From Saposhnikovia divaricata (Eukaryota; Streptophyta; Magnoliopsida; Apiales; Apiaceae), in NCBI GenBank assembly GCA_036435485.1, contig CM071598.1:196891148-196955147 (forward strand): a stretch of 64,000 bases of DNA, given 5' to 3'. Numbering within the stretch: position 1 is the stretch's first letter; the number at the start of each line of letters is the position of its first letter. This document shows, one piece after another, positions 10,598-22,360 of this stretch. The notes beneath the pieces were generated by a model that was not told the origin of the DNA, ran no database searches, and was given only the letters and a program-made list of their open reading frames with translations. The position numbers and the translations under genes were made by a program.

Positions 10598-12797
10598 ATG
10601 GCATTGCCTGGTGGTAATGGCGAGGGAATGAGATATTTGATTCTTAGGCCTGAAAATGGTGGGATTCTTGATCTTTTTCGGTTCTTGGTTTCGAATAACA
10701 GGGCTTCTGCATCCAAATTTTTTCAAAGTTCTGATGATGATGTTGATGTTGGTGATTTGTTTCCGGAAGATCACAGATGGGTTATAATCGTATCCATTGT
10801 AATGCGAAAGCTGATTGCTGTTTTTGGCAAACCTATGGAGTGGAGTGGTTATGTTTTCGAGTTCTTTCTCAATCTACTCTCGCTCAATGGCAACAATCCT
10901 TTTGTTCTGATTTTCAACTTCTTCCGTGGTACTGCACTTTCTACTACTTTGTCATTATTATAATTTGCTAGTATACAGACAGAATTTTGGGCTGGCTGGT
11001 AGCATTACATATTATGTACTGTAGACTCTTGAAAGAATTATTATAATTTACATGTTAGATACTTATGAGTTGGTGATGCTTCTTTATGTTATGGTATTGT
11101 GTTGAGAATACAGGAAAGATGGTGATGCCACGAAGAGGTTCAGAGACGTTCATAAGCGTGATAGGGCATGTAGATGGGCGAATAGACCTAGACAAGAATG
11201 ACTTGTTTGAAAAAGGAGATGATGAACCTGCTTCCAAAGAGAAGATGGGTATAAATATGGATCTTGGGAACCGGGCCCTTGTTGACCTCTCTATGATGGC
11301 TGCTAAGTTGGCCTATGAAAATGCTGAAGTTGTTAAAAATGTTGTGAACCAGCACTGGGAGGTATTGTCCCCCCCCCCCCCCCCTTGAAATCTGATATAG
11401 TAATAATCTTGAACTTTGAGCTAGTCCTGTCCTTATAACAAATTCTAACTGTTATAATTTTGTTGTCGATACAAGCAGATGCACTTTGTTGACTTCTACA
11501 ACTGTTGGAATGGTGAGAACATCTATTCATCAAAGAATCATACATAATGAGTACTTTTAGATATTCTTTGTGTCTCTCGTTTCCTGTTATGTCCATATTA
11601 TTAGGCATCTCTCCTCTTGGTAAGTTCTTGTTTTATAACATCTCTTACTTGATTGTGCATGTTGTTATAACTAGAATTTCAGAAGGAGAGATCAACCCAA
11701 GTTTTCATACTATGTGACAAGCCAAAGGATGCCAACTTGATTCTGATCAGCTTTAGGGGAACAGAACCGTTTGATGCTGATGATTGGATTACTGATTTCG
11801 ACTACTCTTGGTATGAATTTCCAAAATTGGGAAAAGTCCACATGGGATTTCTAGAAGCCTTAGGTTTAGGCAGCAGGGGTAATACTGCCACCTTCAGTCA
11901 ACTTCTTCAGATGAAAAGCACAAAATTTACTTCCTCAAATGGGGAGCAGGATCAGTCTTCTCGCTCTGTAGACACACCAAAGAAGCTCATACCAGAGATG
12001 GCGGAGATGACTGCATACTTCACTGTAAAAAGTAAACTCAGAGAACTGCTTAGCAAGCATAAGGCTGCAAAATTTTTGGTCACTGGACATAGCTTAGGAG
12101 GGGCACTTGCCATATTGTTCCCGACAGTGCTGGTGCTGCATGAAGAGGAGGAAATTATGCAAAGGTTGTTGGGTGTTCACACATTTGGACAGCCAAGAAT
12201 TGGAGATAGGCAGTTGGGGATATTCATGGAAGCCCATCTAGAATATCCGGAGCCAAAGTACTTTAGACTAGTTTACTGCAATGACCTTGTTCCAAGGTTG
12301 CCGTACGACAACAAAACCTGGCTCTATAAGCATTTCGGGGTGTGCGTGTACTTCGACAGCTTGTTTATTGAACAGGTAAGTTTCTTGAATATTATTTCAC
12401 TTCAGTTTTTTGGGGAAATAATTTACAACTTTGTACCTGCACTCTGAAAAGTTTTCTTATTATTTATTGACACACATTTTTCCACGATGTTGAATTTATC
12501 ATTCACACATCTGATTTCTTCTATATTGCTTTCGTAAAGAAAGTGGATGAGGAGCCGAACAAAAATTACTTTGGATTGCGGTACTTGATTCCAGCTTATG
12601 TGAATGCTTGGTGGGAATTAGTTAGAAGTTTCATCATGGATTCCATGTACGGGCCGGAGTTTAGGGAGAGCTGGTTGTCCATAGTACTAAGGGTTGTTGG
12701 ATTGATTCTGCCAGGCATATCAGCACACAGCCCCGTAAATTATGTGAATTCTATAAGGCTTGGGAGAATGAATGCCATTGAGATGTCTACCTTATAA
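10598..12797 (+). CDS. OBL1: Class 3 triacylglycerol lipase, oil-body lipase (OBL1) type, five exons
   Basis: Exons: 10598-10928, 11114-11361, 11479-11512, 11675-12375, 12540-12797. All introns are GT-AG, phases agree throughout, and the product is 523 aa. The N-terminal part has hydrophobic stretches (VIIVSIVMRKLI, then YVFEFFLNLLS) that in this family associate with the membrane or oil body. PRRGSETFISVIGHVDGRID and DFYNCWNEFQKE are family blocks. The lipase core has SFRGTEPFDADDW, the nucleophile elbow GHSLGG (Ser near residue 344), a probable catalytic Asp near 408 (YCNDLVPRLP) and His near 501 (AHSPVNYVNS). OBL1 relatives hydrolyse triacylglycerol on lipid droplets, for instance in seeds and pollen tubes. 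Exon 3 is only 34 nt. A poly-C run sits in intron 2. The triad looks complete, so the gene is probably functional. The symbol is by family resemblance. Confidence 0.88.
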
Positions 12798-13250
12798 GCT
12801 GAGGAAGATGCTGCTCCTACAAGTACTGCTTGGTTTGCGTTTCCAACATGTATGGGCTGGAATCTGATTTATGCAGCCTGCAAGTTCAAATCTTTTGCTC
12901 ATGAGAAAAATAAAATGATTTAGTCTTTTGTGTGTTGTGTGTTGTTTCCTATATGCAGTATGATGTATCGTATGCATACAATTTTTTTGCTGTTTTTGTG
13001 ATTTAAGTAATGTCTTTTCTGGGCTTATAATAGTTCTTCAGACCAATTGGCATCGGAATTGAGTAATCTTAATGGGATATGTGAATTTTAAATTGAAAAC
13101 ATAGTGTATGTTTTTTCATTCCACACTCAAATTTCAGACGAACTATAATTTGTGAATTTTGAATATTGTGTGCCTTTTAAGTTTCTAGGTTTTCTTAGAG
13201 TTTCATTGTACTTCCAGTTCCTAGTTATAAGTCCTATTCGCAATAAGATT

Positions 13251-13860
13251 CGGTGAAATGTGATTACAAAGTTATGTGCATACTCCTGAAACTCGTCGAC
13301 TTAAAATTTTGGATGGTTTAGGATTGAGACTTACTCTACAAGCCAGGGTTCTTGGGAAAACGTTGATGGAAAGGGCATCATTCCATTTTGGCCCAATGCT
13401 GACCTGCGACATTGTAATTTTGTCATAAAAGGTGTTCCATATTGGATAGGGGTTGATGCAAGCAAAATCTGTGAAGCCAACTATTTCGGGGAGAATTGAT
13501 CCTCTAAGAAAGTAATGTATCCGTGCCATGTCAAGAATATGTACTGGGGTGAATCCTGTGAAATGGAAAGATACAGTTGCTGCTCTAATTCAGTTTTGAA
13601 CGTGTTTTTGAACAGTCATCCGTGACCCTAAAACTGATCTTGTGTTCTCTAACAATGAAATTGAGGCGTTAAATCTGTGTCCGTACGAGTGCTACAGTCA
13701 TGTGGAGAGCCTAGTATGTGTTAAGGGAAAGATACAGATTGGGAAGGAGCACAAAGACAAAAACTCAGTAACTGAGTTTTGTTTTGTGTTAATATTGTGC
13801 TTTGTAATTGTCTTAAATCTGTATGTGCTCAGCGTGCTAAATGGTTTTAGATTAAGAGCA
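13251..13860 (+). pseudogene. F-box pseudogene, C-terminal remnant
   Basis: This stretch matches the second half of the F-box gene at 362-1687, from the GTGATTACAAAGTTAT block to its 3' UTR. Shared stretches include GGGTTCTTGGGAAAA and AAGGGCATCATTCCATTTTG, and near the end GAGAGCCTAGTATG. The reading frame is broken: indels occur near 13285-13320 and 13480-13510, a large part between about 13580 and 13620 is missing, and the F-box half is absent. No ORF spans it. Confidence 0.85.
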
Positions 13861-15740
13861 TAATAAAACTCAGTAACTGAACTACAAAAAGTTGGTCGAG
13901 AGAGAGTAAAATCTTAACTTTTGTATAGGTTATGAAGAATGTAATTTGAAACTCTCATTGCACTAGGTACGACTTCATGGTTCACTAATCGGACCTTGAA
14001 GGGTATGCTCTGCCACTGTAGCTGTAGTTTATAAAGTGGTCCATTAGTGTTACCATAACATGGCAGGGGAATTAGAAATCAAGCCCTGTAAGATTAGTAT
14101 TGAGATTCACAAAAATACCAGACCTCATTGTAGTGCCATGTGCAGCACCACAATCTTCGAGAATCTAATTTCTTCGTTGGGCACATTTTGATACCCTGGC
14201 GGCCTGGCATGCTCTACTGCTGGAAAAATAGTAGGGCTACTAATTAATCTGATAGCTCAATCAGGAAAATATGAAGAAAAAAAATTGAATATGTTTCTCT
14301 ATAAGATATTCTACTACGTTTCTAAACTAGTAGGTCGAAACTTACTGAAACAACTACTAGTAGTGGACTTGTTATCTGTAGACTGCCCTGCTCTGGTTTG
14401 AGAAAGTTGTAGATTATTCCTGTAGTAAGAGATTTGATTCTGGCAAACTGTTATTCACCACCTGTTATGTCTTGCCTCTCTCATAATTGTGAAACACTAT
14501 CAGTCCAATTTGTTCTCTGGCTGCATACACATTGTGCCATATCTGGCCTTTTTGCAAACTAAAAATTGATTGTCGATCTATTGAAAAAGGCCCCCAATAT
14601 CACAATTTTGAAGTAAATGACCCCAAATATCACAACTCAAAAACTTGGTCCCAAATATCACTCCAAAACACTGTTTCGTTTAGCATTTTAATTTTTTTAG
14701 TAAAAACGCTACTTCGTGTAGCGTTTTATATTTTTTTTGTTAAAACGCTACTGCGTTTAGCTTTTTGTAGGGGAGGATTTTTTATTTTTTTAGTAACCCT
14801 AGATTATGTTGTGTTTTGGGAGTGAAGACACTAGTTTAGAATGTGTCTTCTGTGTTAACGCTAGTTTAGAAAGTGCTTAGTGTTAACGCTAGTTTTTTTT
14901 TTCTCCTAAAATTTATATTTGCAAACAATATTAAAAAAATTATAATCAAATTTTCAATTAAAATTGAATTTTTTTAATTTAAAAATTACAATTTAATTAA
15001 ATTTAGGGGTTCAACAATTAACTTTTGGGGTTCAATGTTTTCATTTTGGGTTTTCAAAATATTCGGAACGACGAATAAACCGTATACGAACTTAGGGTTT
15101 AGGGTTTGGGGTTTAGGGTTGTTTACAACCTTAAACCCTAGACCCTAAACTAATCCTGATTTTTAAACGCGTTAGCGTTTAAAAATCAGGCCGTCGGATT
15201 AAATTTTGTAATTAAAATTTTAAAATTTAAAAATACAATTTTAATTAAATTTAGGGGTTCAAAAATTAACTTTTGGGGTTCAACGTTTCCATTTTGGGTT
15301 TTAGAAATTATCCAAAACCAAAGTTAAAGTAACGTTTCAAAAAAAAAAAAAATCCAAAACCAAACTTAAGGTAGCGTTACTAGACCAAAACCAAATTTAA
15401 AGTAGTGTTACAAGCCCAAAACCAAACTTAAAGTAGCGTTTATAGTAAAAAATAAAAAATCAAAAATCAAAACGCTACACTATGTAGCGTTTTCATAAAA
15501 AAATGAAAACGCTACACGATGTAGTGTTTTGGAGTGATATATGGGGCCAATTTTTCATATTGTGATATTTGGGACCATTTTCTTTAAAATTGTGATATTG
15601 GGACCCAACACGCTGATCTACTTGTCAGTTGTGATCGATAGTTTTGCTTCCTTTTTCTTTTTTCTATAGGGTATGGACATATGCTACTATATAATTACCT
15701 AATTATCTTGATTTTATGAAATGCTCACATATACATGGCT
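13861..15740 (+). repeat. Segmental duplication of the F-box 3' flank, split by an insertion
   Basis: 13861-14582 and 15614-15740 align in order with about 1780-2590. Between them sits the 1.03 kb element at 14583-15613, which is absent from the other arm. No gene is present. Confidence 0.8.
14583..15613. mobile_element. Mutator-like MITE with ~100-bp TIRs and telomere-like internal repeats
   Basis: The left arm (CCCAATATCACAATTTTGAA, then CCCAAATATCAC, then CACTCCAAAACACT) is mirrored by the right arm (rc CCCAATATCACAATTTTAAA, CCCAAATATCAC, CACTCCAAAACACTAC). The flanks CGATCTATT (14574-14582) and TGATCTACT (15614-15622) agree at 7 of 9 positions, consistent with an old 9-bp duplication typical of Mutator-like elements. 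Internal features are AACGCTAC/GTAGCGTT pairs and a short TTTAGGG-type run (15090-15120) with its inverse at 15130-15150. There is no transposase. A relative lies at 46058-46866. Confidence 0.7.
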
Positions 15741-15767
15741 GAGATCATATGACAAAGAAAGCACTAA

Positions 15768-16129
15768 GAGCATCTCCAAGAGGCTCTCTATTGTAGCTCT
15801 TAACTCAAAAAATGAGGAGAGAGAATAAAAATCAAGCTCCAAGAGACTCTTAGAGGCTCTTTAAAAAGTTAAGAGCTTCTTCTCTCTCCTCTATTTTAGG
15901 AGCAACTAGTAGCTCTTAACTTAATATTTTATTAGTAAAATAGTGGTTCTTCTCTCTCATCTATTGATTGTTTGTCCAAATGTAATTGAAATATGAATAA
16001 AATATAAAATAAAGAGTCATAATAGAGAGCATTGTTGGAGTTGACACACAAATCAATGTAATAACTTACTAAGAGCTTAATTGTTTATAATATATTTAAG
16101 AGTGAGCTAAGAGACTCTTGAAGATGCTC
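15768..16129. mobile_element. MITE with TAA target duplication (Tourist/Harbinger-like)
   Basis: The ends GAGCATCTCCAAGAGGCTCT and (rc) GAGCATCTTCAAGAGTCTCT face each other and are bounded by TAA at 15765-15767 and 16130-16132. The element is 362 bp, rich in AGCTCTTAA repeats, and non-coding. GAGCATCTCCAA-type ends are widespread among plant miniature elements. Confidence 0.75.
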
Positions 16130-16132
16130 TAA

Positions 16133-17573
16133 CCCGGTGCTTAAATTTATTTAGTTTGAGTGATGGGAAAATTTGAGTTGATTGATATAACCTGACACTG
16201 TAGAAACAAACTACAAATCTTCCAGCATAAACTTGGACTCTAATCTTCACAGAAAGCTTCTTTTAAAAGTAAACCTTGTCTAAGGTTTCATATTCTTTAG
16301 CCGCTTCCACTTTGCTTCTAGAGCTCATAACCCGTTGGCTCCCGAGACCACAATCACTACTTCATCAGTTAATATTTGTAGACCAGTTGAACCAGACGCA
16401 TGCAAAAACGCATTTTCTTCATACCCAGTTTGTTGATTTGAGTTTATATACTGGCGATAACAAAATCAGCTTGAATGCTTCGACGTTGTGGTCTCAAATG
16501 ACCACTGTTTGTTGAGATATATCCAGACAATTGTTCAGTTTGATATTGTTGAGCTAAATCTGGACAATTGTACGTTATATCATATTCAAGTACAACTTGT
16601 ATTTTGTCCAATTTCATGTAATACCATTAGTTTTATTCATGTTGTTTCATGTACACAGAACACACTCATCATTACTTGAATCTTTCATCTGCCTACAGAA
16701 AATTCATCGGTGGTGAGAATTATTGTGTCACGTACAGGTCAAGTTCAAACACCCCCCCCCCCCAACCAACAAAAAAGTCTAAAACCCTAGAAGTACTCTC
16801 TAAAACCACCCCAAGTTCATTAAAAAAAAACATCTCCATTTCAATACACGTGTCATTTCTAATGCTTATGAACTTAATGATAAGTTCTAAACTTATATCT
16901 TGGTTACACAAATCATTTTGTGGTGATATAAGCAAAATATTTTGCTGCAGTTCTGCTTTTTTATTCTGGAAAATATTTTACCACACTGGTGACACAGGAA
17001 CTGATCACCAGAGTCCACAGGACGCTGAACTGAACCTGTGACTCAATCATAAGTTGTAAACATAAAAATAAATAACATATGAACAAGTTAGAGTAATAAA
17101 AACTATTAAATATACATTAAATTTGGTAGTTTAGTAAATTCTAACGTCTTAGCTAGAACAGTATTGCAGCTAGAAGGAAATGGTTGGGAACATTGGCCAA
17201 GGCATCTACCTACCTATGTGGAACCTAAAATAAATTTACAACATCAAAGACATGGGTTTACACCTACCTACTAGAAATAATGGCCTAAAGTGAGGAGCTT
17301 TACGTGAAACTTGTTACCCGCAGCTACTTCATATATACAACACTTTCCAGACAACACATTCTTTAGCTTCATCGAATTTTCCATGTATCTGCTTGTGGCT
17401 GTGCATGATATATCATCATTTGTGCACTTCATCATATACCACCATTCCAAGACAGGCTTTTCGTATATATAATTATGCATTCTTGCATGGACAAAGCTGG
17501 ACAAGAAAGGTCATCTGTGCATGGTCTGAAAAACATACATCCAAATAAACCAAGGATGCTGCACAACACTACT
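16133..17573. other. Intergenic plus probable 3' UTR of the myosin gene
   Basis: No supported gene. The part closest to 17573 should hold the 3' UTR of the minus-strand myosin gene, but I could not fix a polyadenylation site. A poly-C run occurs at 16751-16763. Confidence 0.5.
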
Positions 17574-20500
17574 CTACTTGCTCAGCAAAAACTGTACAGA
17601 CGGATTTTCAGACAAGACTGGTGGAACTTCAATATCAGAAGGATCTATTGGAGGAATCGCCATATATATGTCTTCAGTTGAAAACGGAATACTGCAAGAA
17701 TAGGTGAAATGAAAACATCTATAAAACCATCTCATGACAAAATACTTTATCCTGCCGTTTTAGCAGCTTTAACATGTAGAATAAACCATAGGAATTATAA
17801 CAGACTAAATCCAGGTATAAAAATAACGTGCCACATAATCTAAGGAGTTTATGCATTCACCTCAGATCATCGTCCAATAGAAAAGAATTTGATGTTAGAT
17901 TCTGAGAATCTTTGTTCAAAATCTCTCTCATTTCACTGACTACCTGAAACATCATACAAATTACTTGACCTACAGGAATAATGACTTTATTCACACTCAA
18001 TAAAGAAACCATCAACGAACTTGCCTCATTTGAGACGCTCTGAGTTCCATACTTGTCATCCCAGTACATAGTACTTATCCGATAAATTTGTCTCACAGTC
18101 AACGCCTGCGAAAGCCTCAAACAACAGAGAGCATTAATAATTTTCTCAAAATAGAATACTCGCCTGAAAATTTTTAAAGCAAGCATAAGGGAGATGATCG
18201 TGATGATTCAAATTGAACTTAACACAGAAGGCCATACCGGACAAAGATCTTGCCTTATCTCTTCAAGCGATTTCTTTCTCTTTTGGTGGATCACCTAAAT
18301 AAAATTACAGATGACCAAATTGAAACATGCCAACAAGACAAGCAAATATGCATATTCATAGCAGCTGAAGCTCAGTTAGTCATACCAGAAAACCAACAGC
18401 TTGCCGTATATAATTTAGTTCATGCCAGGAGGTTCCTGCAAACTACAATTTGCAATAATTTAGTTCCCGGTCTATAAAATATTAATTCCATAATACAAGG
18501 ATCATAAAGTTATAAACAAATTTTACACCTCATCTTTTGCATTGACAATCCATTTTTCTAGTTCTGCCAGACCAGATTTCACATATTCCCCGTTTGTAAA
18601 CGTGCAACATTCTCTCCGCAATAGAAGACTAGCAACGAAGTTTCAATCACATTAAGCCAGAAAATTATTTAATAGCAGAGTGAAAATATAAACTATCATA
18701 GGGATTACCTATTAAAGAGTGAAATATTGATGAACGAGAAAACCTGGGTCGCCAATTTACGAATGAAGAACGAGGGAACCTGCAAAATAGAAGCATTAGT
18801 GTACACATAGCGTAGTAGAAATGCACAATCCTACAAAAAAATTAACATACATGATTTGAACGTAGACGATTCATAAGAGAATCCAGAAATTTGATAATGC
18901 TATCCCACTGACTACCAGGTGATTGTTGAGGAGCATTTCCGGGAGATCTCGATGACTTTCCACCATGAACTCGTTGAATCTTAGGTGCCTTGACAAGCCA
19001 TAAAATTACATGAATCAAGGACTTGATGCATTCCAATTGCAAAATGAAAACTTGTCAACAAAAATAATTAGAAAACATAATCCTATCTAAAGCATAAGAG
19101 GGTTCAAAATATAAGCGTCTCGGATATTCTAAAATGGTAACCTCTGATTCGAGGGCCTATAAAGCCTTTTCTAGTAGGCAGCTCAGCTACAAGCGTTAAA
19201 TGTTAGATAATTAAACAGATTATCTATAATGAGTTTCGAAAACTTACTTGGCTAGGCAAAAAAAGAAAATGCATAGTGGTACATGTCTTTCAGTTTTAAT
19301 CAATTCATTAAAAAACATGATTATATACATCTGTACTATTAATTTGCAAACTTTTATCATGGTAAATTTTCAGATCAAATTTCTAATCACGAATGTGAAG
19401 ATAATGAAAGGGCTTCGAAGTAAAATCAGATCCATAAAACTTTATAACAAGAACATTAGGCCCCGTCTTAGGGGATCATGCATGAGAACACCAGAGCTAT
19501 TGTTCGCTTTGGAAGCTTTTTGTACGTCATGGAGAATTTGTATTAAAGCAGCTCACTAATAAACAGCAGCCAGGTGGCATTCAAAATTGTTTCCTCTTTC
19601 CTAGACATGGTGACTTCAAAAACTTGAAACATCTAAAATACTTCATCAAAACATAGGAAAAGCACAAAACTGTTTATATTAATAAGAAATTAATACAAAC
19701 CTGGATGCAGAGACCCAACAATGGCGATATTTCCTTCTTCAGATTATCACGAATCAAGCCAAAAATCTTCTCCACACAGGCAGTCAACTGTTGTTTAAAT
19801 AAAATAGCAGGATATCTTGCCTCCGTATGCGATAAGCCATCCTCATAACCAATATATTTCAAAGGAGATTTTAAGCCCTAAAAACATCAACAAAAAAAAG
19901 TACATATCACGTCTTTCTATAGTAAGTATAACTACTGACAGCGGAAACAAAGTTAAGAACTTACACAACGCTTATTGCCTTTTGAATTACAAAATACTAA
20001 CGTTCATTTAAGTTAAATATGTTTATAATAGTGGTACCAATGTTTGGGCTACGCTGAAGGATTATGCAGGTACTTCAAGAGAAAACGTGCAATAAACATG
20101 AAAATCAGAAAGTTTAAGAACTACTGATGCAGAGCTACGGAGTTGGAACATCGACCAAAAAACATATTCATTTAGGCATTTTATTTCTGTAACTGATTAC
20201 ACAATTTAATATAACTATGAAGTAGATTATCACAAATCACTTTAACTACGGTAGTTCTTTTTGCAAGAAAATACAGATATTTATTCGGAACATTTTAATT
20301 ATCCATAAATTTTTCTTATTCAGATTACATAATTAGTAGCGGAATAAGTTGTTAACTGGATGGTTGTGCAACCGAGCCTAGTCAGCAATTATTTTTAACC
20401 TTCAGACACTTCTCCTCATCTCCCGTAATATGTTATATGCTTTTAAGACCTACAGGCTGAAGCAAATATAGTATTAAACAAGTCATTTCATTGATTCACG

Positions 20501-22360
20501 ACATTAAATTCTATGCAACATTCCTGAAGTTTGCATGATTCCTTGATACTCATGTAGAGGGTTAGTTAATCTCCGGGCAACAAGGCTTGTGGGCCCATTC
20601 GCCCCTCAGTGCTGAGTGCAGCTCTATCACTGCCTATGGAGAAGAATCCGGTAATCATGGTGTGATGTACAAACTTCCAGAAGCAAGAAAAGAAGCCAGA
20701 ACATGGTGCATTTAGAAGTGATGATAGAACAGAGTTGGATACACAACTAATGCTCTTGAAACATATATCAGCTGAGTTATTGGGTCTTCTAGCTAGACAA
20801 ACAACACTCTGGTGGCTCTGTCAAACTGGTATCGAGTTCTACAGAAGAAAATTGTGCCCTAGGAGTGTGCCTTGGCAGACTTACTTCAGTCACTGCTATG
20901 TCATGAGCTTTCTACACCACCCACAAACTAGGTTGCCAAGCAACATGACAACTATGCTTCAACGCATTTCATTATGCATGTATGATTGCTAGTGTAAGCA
21001 AAGCTATTACAGAAATGAAGCAGAGAAACTGTAAAACTTACTTGTGCTATCCTCCCATTTAGCCCAGTGGAACCAGCAGAACGCTTAGAACTTGCAGACA
21101 AGAACCCATTAGAACGTATATTTCTCTGCAGGAGGCATAGAAGCGCCGACGCATTAGACAGCCAGTAAGGCAATATGGAATTCTCGTCCTCTACCTGAAA
21201 AACAGCAAAAAAAACATATCAAATGAACTAAACATAATGTCGCAATGGGCATACCAATCCATAAATGGGAAATCCCAACCCTCTTAGTTTGATAAATGTC
21301 TCGACTCTCGTTTGACCCTTCTCTGGCCAAATAATGCTGGAAACATATTACCGATGAGTGTATAACAGGTATAACATGCTTCAAGAAAGGGGGATTTGAC
21401 CCTCATTCTTCACTTCTCCAACTTTGTTCTTATGCTGTTTCACTGGATATTGCAGAGTTTTTCATAGTGTTGCCGACACTGGTTCCACATATTTTGGCTG
21501 AAGAAGGGTCACACTGAAACATTTGCCGAACTTATAGGGTCGGCATGTCATTATTTTTCGATGTATCGGTGTTCATGTGTCTATTTCTTGAGGGACAAAT
21601 GTAAATAAGCCCAAATGCAATGCATCAGCACCTAAATGTCATTTTATCACATAATCTCATATACATATAATGTTTAAGAAGATGATGTTGAAGCTGTGAA
21701 ACTCGTATTATAATAAACTGAAAACCAATAAATTAAATGGCTAGGAACAAAAAGGTAAAACCAAATTGGCAAGGAGAAATATAACGTGTAATAAAATTAC
21801 TTATTTAGCTTATCACCTTTAGAACAGTATTAATTTCCTCAATAATATGGTCAAAGATAGCAGTTCTCTCTGTCTCAAAGGCGTGCCAATGTAGAAGGCA
21901 TTTATAAATAACACAAGCAGCGACTGGTTTACCATCTTTGAATCCCAAATTCTCCCGTATGCATCGTGAGAGGATTTCATAATTCTCCTGCAACAATTGT
22001 ATTAACACTATGTATATGAAGCCTTCATTTTACAAGTAAAACAAAATTGCCAAAACTCAAAGAAGTCACTTGTTAAATAGCAACTCCCAGATCCAAAAGG
22101 TACATAATCTATCATTCACATTAAGGCACGAACCTGATGCTTCTCCAAAGTTAACTTTGCACGCCGTGAATCAGATTGACCTTGTGAAGGTGGTTGAATG
22201 ATTTTTGTAGGTGTAGGTGAATCCTTTGACAAACAATGAAATGGATTACTAAAGATAAGGCAACCAAAATTTTCATTCTTCTAGAGATATAGAATGGTTG
22301 GAAACTTACAAATGTAGATCTCTGATCAATGGACGGAAGAGAAAGTGCACCTGAGAACTT
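17574..22360 (-). CDS. XI-I: Myosin XI-I, exons 26-38: linker and DIL/globular tail
   Basis: This is residues about 1067-1514. A Ser/Pro/Gln-rich linker leads into the cargo-binding globular tail with the DIL domain: SRCIRENLGFKDGKPVAACV, LPYWLSNASALLCLLQRN, FKQQLTACVEKIFGLIRDNL, TSWHELNYIRQAVGFL, TVRQIYRISTMYWDDKYGTQ. The acceptor of exon 34 is the TAG before TTTGCAGGA; a second AG seven bases further on would break the phase. Exon 36 ends at a GC donor (GAG|GCAAGT). The C-terminus ends in PSVQFLLSK. Confidence 0.88.

Noticed and set aside
15090..15150. Interstitial telomere from a chromosome fusion
   Set aside because: The run is very short, lies inside a TIR element, and recurs in the related element near 46610.
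18431..18437. AG at TTTGCAG as acceptor of myosin exon 34
   Set aside because: Using it puts the following residues out of phase and gives an early stop; the TAG seven bases upstream keeps the FAGTSWHELN frame.
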